Source: an uncultured Verrucomicrobiota bacterium (lineage in GTDB: Bacteria > Verrucomicrobiota > Verrucomicrobiae > Verrucomicrobiales > DEV007). Taken from it: a DNA stretch of 25,220 nucleotides. This document shows positions 9,090 through 17,400 of the stretch, piece by piece (position 1 is the first letter of the stretch; each line of letters begins with the position of its first letter). A program made the translations under genes and the position numbers. The stretch is taken from the NCBI GenBank assembly GCA_902591645.1, contig CACJBM010000027.1, forward strand, positions 1 through 25,220. Direction: 5' to 3'. The notes beneath the pieces were generated by a model. That model did not search any database, had not been told where the DNA came from, and worked only from the letters and a program-made list of their open reading frames with translations.

Positions 9090-9119
9090 ACTGATTAACC
9101 TAGTAACTAGGACTGATTA
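9090..9119. promoter_or_regulatory. Candidate operator: palindrome flanked by direct repeats
   Basis: The 199-base spacer between the divergent EF-hand and DUF1080 genes contains the perfect 13-base palindrome CCTAGTAACTAGG at 9099-9111. It is bracketed by two copies of ACTGATTA at 9090-9097 and 9112-9119, 22 bases apart, about two helical turns. The site lies 40-70 bases upstream of the DUF1080 start. This is the layout expected of a transcription factor site, but no factor is known. The rest of the spacer is AT-rich and shows nothing else that I can support. Confidence 0.4.
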
Positions 9120-9158
9120 TTGTTTTCGTTTTAATTGTGATGTGATAGGGATTTTAAC

Positions 9159-9833
9159 ATGAAACTTTTCATTTTTTCTTCTATCAGCCTTTTTTCTTTT
9201 GTCCTTCCGTCATTCGCGGAGGACGGATTCGCTTCAATTTTTAATGGGAAAGAAGGGCCCAAGGTTAAGAAGGAAGGAACTTGGACCACATTTACGGGAG
9301 ATGGAATGTCCGTAAAGACTGAAGGGAACTGGCTAGTTCAAAAGGACGGCTCACTTTTCCTTGATCCTCGCCCAGGCGAGAAGGGGTGGACCCGTTACGG
9401 CTCTTACCTGTGGTTGACCGAAGACTATGAAGACTTCGTTTTCGAATTCGAGTATCAGCATGGTAAGGGTGGAAATTCTGGTCTGTACTTTCGTATCTAT
9501 GATGAATCTGATGCAACGAAGCACGGATTCGAGGTCCAGATCCTAGACTGTTACGGCAAGAAGAAGCTGGGCCAGCATGATCTGGGTGGCGTGATTCAGA
9601 CAGCCGGTCCGTTAACTAACGCTTCGAAGCCAGCAGGTGAGTGGAACCGTATCCAATTGACGATGAAGGAAGGGAAAGTGTCCGTTGTTCTGAACGGCAA
9701 AAAAGTGCAGGACAATATGGATCTTGCCGCCAAGAAGCCAAAAGGTAAAAAACTTGCCGATTCCGGTAAGATTGCAATTCAGGACCATGGTCAGAAATTT
9801 TCTGTTCGTAACCTCAGGGTCAAGAAGTTGTAA
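9159..9833 (+). CDS. Secreted DUF1080 (3-keto-disaccharide hydrolase-type) protein
   Basis: This 224-residue protein has a Sec signal peptide (residues 1-20, ending LPSFA, then EDGF) followed by one DUF1080 domain, a concanavalin-like beta sandwich. Family hallmarks are FNGKEG near the start, DFVFEFEYQHGKGGNSGLYFR in the centre (two parts: DFVFEFEYQ and GGNSGLYFR), FEVQILD, and the ending GKIAIQDHGQKFSVRNLRV. Pfam names the family 3-keto-disaccharide hydrolase, so a role in sugar breakdown outside the cytoplasm is likely, though many members are uncharacterised. A Lys-rich insertion (KKPKGKKLADSG) precedes the last strands. The start is supported by AGGGA eight to nine bases upstream. The gene stands alone: divergent from the EF-hand unit and convergent with the TolC-like gene. 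Confidence 0.92.
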   Translation: MKLFIFSSISLFSFVLPSFAEDGFASIFNGKEGPKVKKEGTWTTFTGDGMSVKTEGNWLVQKDGSLFLDPRPGEKGWTRYGSYLWLTEDYEDFVFEFEYQHGKGGNSGLYFRIYDESDATKHGFEVQILDCYGKKKLGQHDLGGVIQTAGPLTNASKPAGEWNRIQLTMKEGKVSVVLNGKKVQDNMDLAAKKPKGKKLADSGKIAIQDHGQKFSVRNLRVKKL

Positions 9834-9874
9834 TTTATTTCATAAGAACTACAGAGCAATTTGCGCGAATTATA

Positions 9875-11272
9875 TTAATCTGGGGGGGCAGTTTTAAAAT
9901 CGCCTCCCAAGGCGAGGTGTAGGTCTATCCTGTTCTGTAGTCTTTGGTTTTTTAGGAAGATCATGGCTCTTCTTGAGGCGACTGCCCTTCTCTGAGCCTC
10001 GAGGACCGAAATAATTCGGACCAATCCTTCCGCGTAGTCTCTGCCTGCTTGCCTCTCTGCCAGTTCGGCCTGACGCAATTCGATTGTTAGGAATTTTGTT
10101 TGTTCTGCGAGTGAGTTTTCTGTTGAAAGCGCAGATTCAACTTCACGCAGAGCTCTCAGCATTTGGCTGGAGAAACGTCTGATCGTCCGTTCATTTTGTT
10201 GCAGAGCGATTCTTGCGCTCGCAGTCTTAGCGCCGGACCTGAAGAGGGTCTGTGCTACCGAAGTTGCAGTGCTCCAGGCTATGGCTTCAGGATCCAGAAT
10301 TAATTGATCGAGTTTAGAACTTGATGTTGAGCCTCTCCCTGTCAGTGAGAATGAAGGGAACAGATCTTTTCTAGATGCGTCTGCCCGTTCTGCGGATGCC
10401 CGGATGGCAGCTGATGCAGACACAAGGTCCGGCCTTCGGAGTAACATTTCTGAAGGTATTCCGGCAGGTATTTTCCCTCTGAGTTTTGGCAGAGTATTAC
10501 CACTTTGGAGTTCACCGTTTGGGTATCTTCCAAGTAAAAGCTCGACGGTTCTCGCGGCTTCCTTTCTGGCAAGTTTTTGATTGATTAGGTTTCTTTCGGC
10601 GGAGGCGACTTGATTCCTAGCGAACTGCACAGCGAGTGGGCTTGCTGTCAAGTCACCGGCTTTGTAATTCCGTTCAGTGATTCGATAATTGGCATCGTAA
10701 CTTTTCTTTGTCTTTTCTGCGAGTTCTAGAAGTTGTTGCGCAGTGATAAGATTAAACCATGTCTTTGCAGTGTTGGCTGCGAGTGATAATCTGGCCGCCT
10801 CATAATCAGCTCTGGCCGCTACCAGATCCTCATATTGGGCCCGGTCCAGATTCCTTAACCTTCCCCAAAGATCTATTTCCCAAGAAGCAGCTAATGTTAG
10901 ACCGTAGTTCGAAGAATAATTAGGTGGTTCTTGATTGCTTCTTGATCTGGAACTTGAGCCTCCGAGATTAATGGAGGGGAAACGAGCTGCTCTTCCTATG
11001 ATGGTTCCTTCTTTTGCTGATTGGAGTAAGAGTGCGGACACCCTAAGGTCATGATTGTTATTGAGTGCTTCTTCAGTGATTTTAATCAATTGAGGATCGC
11101 CCAAATTCTTTAACCACCCTCTATTAATCTTTCCTTGGTTGGCTTTGGAGGCGCTGATCCATGATTCGGGGGTCATGAGAGGAGCTTCCCGATGAGGCCT
11201 TTTGATTCCCCCAAACTTACACCCCGAGAAGAGCAGGGCCGTAACAATTAAGATGGGGAAAAAGCGGATCAT
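9875..11272 (-). CDS. TolC/NodT-family outer-membrane efflux lipoprotein
   Basis: This 465-residue protein matches the outer-membrane factor family of RND-type tripartite efflux systems. The signal peptide ends in a lipobox (FSGC, Cys18), so it should be acylated and reach the outer membrane. Two OEP repeats are visible: about 50-240, with GDPQLIKITEEALNNNHDLR (GDPQL, NNNHDL) and SWEIDLWGRLR, and about 265-460, with the family signature IPSEMLLRRPDL and paired sequences FPSFSLTG and ALREVESAL. Each repeat has long Ala, Gln and Arg-rich helices that would form the periplasmic tunnel. In most operons this protein is encoded with an RND pump and a membrane fusion protein; here neither partner is adjacent, so it must work with partners encoded elsewhere. 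The upstream spacer (11273-11391) is AT-rich with no clear motif. Confidence 0.93.
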   Translation of the reverse strand: MIRFFPILIVTALLFSGCKFGGIKRPHREAPLMTPESWISASKANQGKINRGWLKNLGDPQLIKITEEALNNNHDLRVSALLLQSAKEGTIIGRAARFPSINLGGSSSRSRSNQEPPNYSSNYGLTLAASWEIDLWGRLRNLDRAQYEDLVAARADYEAARLSLAANTAKTWFNLITAQQLLELAEKTKKSYDANYRITERNYKAGDLTASPLAVQFARNQVASAERNLINQKLARKEAARTVELLLGRYPNGELQSGNTLPKLRGKIPAGIPSEMLLRRPDLVSASAAIRASAERADASRKDLFPSFSLTGRGSTSSSKLDQLILDPEAIAWSTATSVAQTLFRSGAKTASARIALQQNERTIRRFSSQMLRALREVESALSTENSLAEQTKFLTIELRQAELAERQAGRDYAEGLVRIISVLEAQRRAVASRRAMIFLKNQRLQNRIDLHLALGGDFKTAPPD

Positions 11273-11391
11273 TCCGCAGGTTTCTTATCAGAGTGTGAGG
11301 CTAATGTCCATTTCAGGATAAGGAATTCTTTTTTTAAAGATAATAACTTTTACGCTTAACACTTGGCCTGACATCTCATACTCTATTTCTT

Positions 11392-12627
11392 ATGTTATTT
11401 TTCCGTTATTTGATATTGTTCTTTATTCTCACTTTCACGACACAATTGGATCTTGCAATCGGATCAGAACCTAAATTTGAGAGACAAGTGATCGATGCTA
11501 AAATTTCAATCGGTTATGGTTTGTCAATTGGTGACGTGGACGGTGACAAGAAGTTAGACATTCTACTAGCAGATAAGTCGCAGATTGTCTGGTACCGGAA
11601 CGGGGACTGGAAACGTTTCGTGATGGCAGAGAACCTGAACCCGCGCGTTGTTACTCGTTTCCTTGACAATGTTTGCATCGCTTCGAGGGACATTGACGGT
11701 GATGGGAAGGTTGAAGTGGCTGTAGGTGCTAACTGGAACCCCGGTGAAACGACTGACGCCGAGAAATCAGGTTCAGTTCATTACTTGATTCGTCCAGAAG
11801 ATCCGACTGGGCTCTGGGGATCAGTAAAGATGAGTGCTCATGAACCTACCGTGCACCGGATGCACTGGATGAAGGTCGGAGAAAAAGAGTACAGATTACT
11901 TGTCCTTCCCCTTCATGGAAGAGGAAACAAAGGGGGTCAGGGCGATCCTGTGCGTCTATTGGCTTATGTTCCTGGAGCAAAGCCTGAGGAAGGAAATTGG
12001 GGTAGTGAACTCGTCGATGCTAGCTTTCACATCACACACAATTTTGATCTGATTACTTTCAGCAAAGAAACGGAAGAAGAGGTAATTATCCTCGGTGGTA
12101 AAGAAGGGGTCAAAGGCATTCGTTATTCTAGTAAGGTCACTGGTGAAAGTCCTTGGAAGTCGATTCATATGGTCAAGAATCCGCTCTCTAAGGGCGTTGG
12201 TGAGGTCAGAGCCTACCGCGGAAATGGCAACGATGGTCTGATCACCGCCATTGAGCCATTTCATGGTAACGAGCTTGTAGTTTATGCTCCACCCAAATCT
12301 AATGATGAAGAACCCAAGAGAACGGTACTTGATAACACATTAAATCAGGGCCATGCCCTTGCTCTAGGGGATGTATTAGGTACAGGTAATTTACAAGTTA
12401 TTGCAGGATGGCGTAATCCCGACAAGAATGGAAAAGTTGGAATTAGGATATATGAAGAGGAGGATAAGGGCTGGAAGTCCCACACTTTGGATGATAATGG
12501 GATTGCTTGTGAAGACCTGAAGTTGAGTGACCTGAATGGCGATGGAAAACTTGACGTTATCGCGGCCGGAAGGGCGACTAAAAACGTTGTCATTTACTGG
12601 AACCGAGGATCCAAAGAATCAAATTAA
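11392..12627 (+). CDS. Secreted FG-GAP/VCBS propeller protein
   Basis: This 411-residue protein has a hydrophobic signal peptide (about residues 1-25). The mature part is a chain of FG-GAP/VCBS-like blades: GDVDGDKKLDILLAD near 45, DIDGDGKVEVAVGAN near 105, LGDVLGTGNLQVIAGW near 325 and DLNGDGKLDVIAAG near 385. The Asp-rich turns resemble calcium sites of integrin-like beta propellers, and the length suits a single propeller of about seven blades. Homologues are common in Planctomycetota and Verrucomicrobiota, with no known enzymatic role; binding or scaffolding outside the cytoplasm is the usual guess. It ends 33 bases before the S51 peptidase gene on the same strand, so the two are probably co-transcribed. 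The ATG at 11392 opens the signal peptide directly. Confidence 0.87.
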   Translation: MLFFRYLILFFILTFTTQLDLAIGSEPKFERQVIDAKISIGYGLSIGDVDGDKKLDILLADKSQIVWYRNGDWKRFVMAENLNPRVVTRFLDNVCIASRDIDGDGKVEVAVGANWNPGETTDAEKSGSVHYLIRPEDPTGLWGSVKMSAHEPTVHRMHWMKVGEKEYRLLVLPLHGRGNKGGQGDPVRLLAYVPGAKPEEGNWGSELVDASFHITHNFDLITFSKETEEEVIILGGKEGVKGIRYSSKVTGESPWKSIHMVKNPLSKGVGEVRAYRGNGNDGLITAIEPFHGNELVVYAPPKSNDEEPKRTVLDNTLNQGHALALGDVLGTGNLQVIAGWRNPDKNGKVGIRIYEEEDKGWKSHTLDDNGIACEDLKLSDLNGDGKLDVIAAGRATKNVVIYWNRGSKESN

Positions 12628-12660
12628 AGTTTTGTCTTGGTTGGGGATTAAAGTCGTCTT

Positions 12661-14205
12661 GTGAATTTCATGTTATTCCAGCGTCTTTCACCATTACTCA
12701 TATTCTTTTTTGCGCTCTTATGCCCGGCCCTTTGCTCTGAGAGAATCAATCCTGCCGGTATACGGGGCGCTATCATTTTGTCATCCGAGCCTGTTAATGA
12801 TGAATCATTACAGAAGTTTTATGACTTTTCTGGCAAGGAACCGAAGATTGTGATCTTGGTCTTGGATGGTTCTGAGACTTCGAGGAATTATGCTACTACA
12901 ATCCAGGAGAAGATTTCTAAGGAAAATGTTAAAGATAGCAAGTTACTGACATTAGAGTCAGACAAAGTTCAGGAGAATATTCAAACTGCCACTGGTCTTT
13001 GGCTAGTTGGCCAGGGCACTCAATCCCTTAAAAATTGTAAGTACCTTGACTCGATTAAATCTTTAATCAATCGACGAGCTGTGCTCGGTGTCGGGGGGCA
13101 ACTCATTGAAGGTTTTGGAATTTCAGGAGCTGATATTTTCCCGGGCGCTGAGATCAGACATTCGACAGCAAAGGAATTAAAACAGAAAAGAGGAACAGTT
13201 CGTTATGATTTTGCAGAAGGTTCCTCACTTATCCTTAGGGGTCGTGCCATGCGGTTACTTGGTGAAGGTGAAATTAGCATTTCTTTGGCTGTTTCTGATA
13301 CCCGGAAAGAGAAGAAGATTATTTTAAACGAGGATTCAAGGGTCGCTGATCTTACGGCATTGAGGTTTGCTGCAACTGCCCGGAATGGTTCGGAGTTTCC
13401 TTCGCAAAAACTTTCTGATCCTAGAGTTGAGAAGGGGACACTAATTATCATAGGAGGTGGACCTATGCCCAGATCCGTGACGAAGAGATTCATTCAAATA
13501 GCGGGAGGAGACCAAGCTTCTATTGTTGTTTTACCGACTGCAGTTCCGGATTCGATGGTCAAAGATAGCGGGTCCATTGCAAATGCGTTCCGAAAATTAG
13601 GTGCAAAGGAAGTGACTGTCTTATCAAAGAGGACTCTAAGCGAAGTCGATGGGAATGAATATCTGCAGATCCTTAAAAGAGCGACCGGAATCTGGTTCGG
13701 TGGTGGACGTCAGTGGCGTTTTGTTGATGCATATCATGATACGAAGGCTCTCGGACTCATGCATGAGGTTCTTAAAAAGGGTGGAGCCATTATGGGTAGT
13801 TCTGCTGGGGCATCGATCCAAGCAGAGTATCTGGTTCGGGGCAATCCGCTCGGTAATCAGGATATGATGGCCGAGGGCTATGAAAAGGGCCTAGGATTTT
13901 TGAAAGGAGTTGCTATTGACCAGCACTTTGCTGAGAGGGATCGTTTCAAGGACTTAGCTTCAGTCGTGGACCGTTTTCCTCAGATACTGGGTATTGGGAT
14001 AGATGAGGGAACGGCTCTAATTGTCAAAGGGCCGGTCGGTTTGGTTCAGGGCAAAGGGCAGGTCCATTTTTATGATAGAAGAAAAGAAACGGAGGATGCA
14101 GATAAGGATTATGAGTCCGTTGGGAGGGGAGGAAGGTATCAATTGGTTCAGCGAAAAGTATTAAATCCCGGAAAAGCAGAGGAGAAGAAGGACCAGAAAG
14201 ATTAA
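12661..14205 (+). CDS. Secreted peptidase S51 (cyanophycinase-like), tandem domains
   Basis: This 514-residue protein has a signal peptide (about residues 1-25) and a C-terminal peptidase S51 domain (about 259-490). The domain shows the nucleophile elbow GSSAGA with Ser381, WFGGGRQ upstream of it, DQHF with His422, and GIDEGTAL with Asp448-Glu449, as in cyanophycinases and dipeptidase E relatives. The N-terminal half (about 35-250) repeats the same plan: GAIILSS, ATGLWLVGQGTQ, and LGVGGQ at 142-147, where the nucleophile position is Gly145, so this half should be inactive. Cyanophycinases cut beta-Asp-Arg polymers, but secreted relatives in these phyla may act on other peptides, so the substrate is open. 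GTG at 12661 and ATG at 12670 are both possible starts. The FG-GAP gene ends 33 bases upstream. Confidence 0.88.
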   Translation: MNFMLFQRLSPLLIFFFALLCPALCSERINPAGIRGAIILSSEPVNDESLQKFYDFSGKEPKIVILVLDGSETSRNYATTIQEKISKENVKDSKLLTLESDKVQENIQTATGLWLVGQGTQSLKNCKYLDSIKSLINRRAVLGVGGQLIEGFGISGADIFPGAEIRHSTAKELKQKRGTVRYDFAEGSSLILRGRAMRLLGEGEISISLAVSDTRKEKKIILNEDSRVADLTALRFAATARNGSEFPSQKLSDPRVEKGTLIIIGGGPMPRSVTKRFIQIAGGDQASIVVLPTAVPDSMVKDSGSIANAFRKLGAKEVTVLSKRTLSEVDGNEYLQILKRATGIWFGGGRQWRFVDAYHDTKALGLMHEVLKKGGAIMGSSAGASIQAEYLVRGNPLGNQDMMAEGYEKGLGFLKGVAIDQHFAERDRFKDLASVVDRFPQILGIGIDEGTALIVKGPVGLVQGKGQVHFYDRRKETEDADKDYESVGRGGRYQLVQRKVLNPGKAEEKKDQKD

Positions 14206-14211
14206 AACTTC

Positions 14212-14240
14212 TTGCAAATACTGCTCTTTTCAGCTTTTAT
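14212..14240 (+). promoter_or_regulatory. Candidate promoter of tRNA-Tyr
   Basis: TTGCAA at 14212-14217 and TTTTAT at 14235-14240 are separated by exactly 17 bases and match the sigma-70 -35 and -10 consensus at four of six positions each. They would place transcription start about 14 bases before the mature tRNA 5' end. The site begins just after the stop codon of the S51 gene. Confidence 0.4.
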
Positions 14241-14260
14241 CTCAGCCCCCACCAATTAAT

Positions 14261-14345
14261 GGGTAGGTACCGAAGCGGTCAAACGGGGCAGACTGTAAAT
14301 CTGCTGGCTATGCCTTCAGAGGTTCGAATCCTCTCCTGCCCACCA
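14261..14345 (+). tRNA. tRNA-Tyr (anticodon GUA)
   Basis: The 85-base sequence folds as a class II tRNA. The acceptor arm pairs GGGTAGG (14261-14267) with CCTGCCC (14335-14341), including one G-U pair; A14342 is the discriminator and CCA is encoded in the DNA at 14343-14345. The anticodon arm is GCAGA, loop CTGTAAA, TCTGC, with GTA at 14295-14297. A long variable arm with stem GGC/GCC follows, then the T arm AGAGG-TTCGAAT-CCTCT. Anticodon and long variable arm both indicate bacterial tyrosine tRNA. It stands alone between the S51 and CotH genes. Confidence 0.97.
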
Positions 14346-14346
14346 T

Positions 14347-14373
14347 TCCCCTATTTTCCTGGGGATAATTTTT
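14347..14373 (+). terminator. Candidate intrinsic terminator after tRNA-Tyr
   Basis: TCCCC at 14347-14351 pairs with GGGGA at 14361-14365 around a nine-base loop and is followed by TAATTTTT. It starts two bases after the tRNA CCA. The stem is short (five pairs, four of them GC), so this is a modest candidate. From here to 14479 no gene or other motif is seen. Confidence 0.45.
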
Positions 14374-14479
14374 GAACTCTTATTTAGATAATTAATCTGA
14401 ACTCAATTCTGCAGTTAGCACTTCAAGCTTTTCTTTTGATGACCCTGAAAGGATGGCTCATTTTAACCTGGCGTTAATT

Positions 14480-17400
14480 CTATTCTTTACGGACCCTGAA
14501 GAATTTAACTTTTTCTATAGGGTTTAAGGTTGGTTTATGAAGGGTCTTGGATCCCTCGGCCACAATCTTTTCTACAGTGGTCCATTTGCTCAGATCATCA
14601 GAAATTTCAATGTGATAAGCGTTGCCTTTAACGCTATTGAATTCGAACCGGAAAGGATCTTCAAGAACGATTAGGCGTAGGGGAGGTTCTGCTTTAATTG
14701 CTATTGATCCAGGAGAAGCTGAACCAGAGTACCAAGAAACGGCATTTTCGTGATTCTGAGTATTTTCCGGGTCCTCAAGGTTCAAACTGAAACCGTTCCC
14801 GTCCGGTCCTTCTGGCCAGGGGTCCGTGTCATCATAGGTAAATTCAATGATTGGAATTCCGGCACCGTAGGAGAGCTTAAGGTTCTCACCACCATTATCG
14901 AGTCGGTTCCCTTCTTGCCATTCTCCAGCGATTGGAAGACCAGCACCGAAACGGGACTCGAAAGCGTTACGATTTCTTACCACGAGTAGATATGCTTTAC
15001 TTTTGATAACGGTTCCATCTTCAAAGTCAAAGTTCACTCCTTTCGTGAGTCGTAAGTTTGTAAGATTAAGGTCCGATCCACTGACATTTTGCAATTCAAT
15101 GTACTCAAAGTCAGATGTGCTCCATCCCTTTTCCTGCTCCGTAAGGTTTGCCTCGTTAGGGTGGTAGTGAATTTCTGTTATCCTTAGTGAATCGACATAG
15201 GTACCGGTCTCTGGGCTCGTGACTTCGAACTGGACAGGATCTGACCAGTGACTCCACCGGCCTTGAGTGTCCTTGTGCCGTACCCGTGCACGGTAAGTGT
15301 GACCAACCCTAGCAGATGTTGGTATGAACTGATAATTTGATTCGAAAGTTGTCAGTTCACCAGAAAGGGTAGGATTTTGGATTTCATAGATGTAAGGATC
15401 TTTTTCCACATAACCTTTTACAGTGGGATTATAAACTTCAGCCAACCGCCATTCCATCGCAGAGAATGCGGTGTTCGATTGGCTCCTGTAATTATTAGTG
15501 GAGAAGCGAAGATCACTTGCTTCAAAGTTCCCGTTACCAGTGAACCGTATCGTGGGTTTCTGTGGAATCGAATTTCTGTCTGATAGGAGGCTAGAGCGCA
15601 TCCAGTTCCCTCGCGAAATAATGTATTTTTTTACGACTTGAATCATTCCAGCAAAGTCACGCGTCGGTGAAATGTCATAGTAACGGTCCTTGTGATTTAA
15701 TCGCGGATGATTGTCCCATAACCGGCGGTCCGCATCGACTAGGGTCGGACCTTCAGGGGACCAGACATCATGGACCATTTCATCGATGAGTTTGTAGCCC
15801 TCGTCTTCGTTATAGATTAGGTCCATGATTTCACGGACACGGTTCCTATAATCGGTTCTGAAAGCGGAATTATTGGCGACTTTGTTTTTAAAGTCATGGT
15901 TTCCATTCCCGTACATGTTATTGGCCCATGTCAGGTCCAGGTCCCAAGGGTGAACCTGAAACTTATTGGTTTCAGGATTATGGTAATAGAAGTAATTCTT
16001 ACCATAGGCGATGTCGTAATGATGGATCCCCTCCACGATCGTTCTGTAACTCAGGTATTTTTCAACGTCCAGATTTTCTCTCCACCAGTCTGCGCTGGGG
16101 TTCTTGTTTCGGTAACCGCTGATGAATGAGGATACATCGGATCTATTAGTGACTTGCGTTGGGCCTTGATTATTGGATGACCCACTGTGTCCTTCAATCT
16201 TGTACAGGTTCCCGTCCGGCATGTCATGTTCGTCCAAGAACTGCCCGTCCATTTGTTCGATGGCGAGGAATAGACCATAATAATCTGTGCTGTACTGGTT
16301 CGATCCTGAGGCACTCGCATTGTCGATTACGTAAAATTGTACGTAATGAGTTTTGCATGACTCGACTCCGCAAAGCTCGAATAACTTGAATCCAACACTC
16401 TCGAATAGGCCCTGCTCACCCCTATTACCAAAGTTCACCTGCTGGACGATTGATGAGAAGTTTAACTTATCCCACTTGGTTTTATATTTTTCACCTGCCC
16501 GGTCACGGGCCTGAAACCGTCTTCCACGGTTAAAATCAAATTTCCAGAAATTTTTTCCGAATTGGAACCGATGAACACCGCCCCTGGGCCGGTACCGGAT
16601 ATGATCATAGACCTTACCGTCGTAAATGAGCGTTCCTTTCCATTTGTATTCTGATCCCCCGTATCCTCCGAACTGGGAAGAGGTCACTGATGATTCCTTG
16701 GTCAGCAAGAAATAAGTAGGGATGCTCGACATGAGAGAGCCGGGGAAGGTTGTCTTTGGGCCGTTCGAACGGGCCGAACCAGTCCAGTCCGGTGTGCCGT
16801 CATAAACGAAATAAGCAAAGTTGTGACCCATGTCATTTTCATAAGGTCCCCTGATAGAGACTCCGCTCACGTCAGTGGCAAGGATTCTGTAACGGATTAG
16901 GTGCCGGTTCTTTTGAACACTTGTTGGTATAATGACTGAAAAAGTATTGTCCGCTGCCGTAGTGTCTCCTCGGGTCCCGTCATCAACCATTTCCATAACT
17001 ACCCAATCATTATTGTAACGTTGATCATCATATTCGATATAATCTCCGGGTTTTACGATCTGGTATTCCAAACTAATCTGAGCCACGCCTTCAGGGTCAG
17101 TGGCCTTGACGCTGACTAGAACCTCTTCACCTGATTTTATAGTTTTATCTCTTTCAAGTTCTCGTCCTACGGGACCGTGTTTGACCTGCCTTAATTGTGG
17201 AGGCGACTTCGAGGAATAGGATCTGTTCCTTGAGCCGGGCGTGGGTGCTGCATTTGAAACTGCCCCTCCGACTTCACCGATCAACTCAAGATCGAAACTC
17301 ATGTCACTGCTGCCGGTACTTCTTTGGTGAACTTCTACACCAATCACGTTAGTTCCGTTTATGAAAAGGCTTGGCGAAACACTATGATCATAGAAGGTCC

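Noticed and set aside
14261..14345. tRNA-Tyr as an integration site for a mobile element
   Set aside because: I saw no integrase gene and no second copy of the tRNA 3' end in the window; flanking genes look like ordinary chromosomal content.
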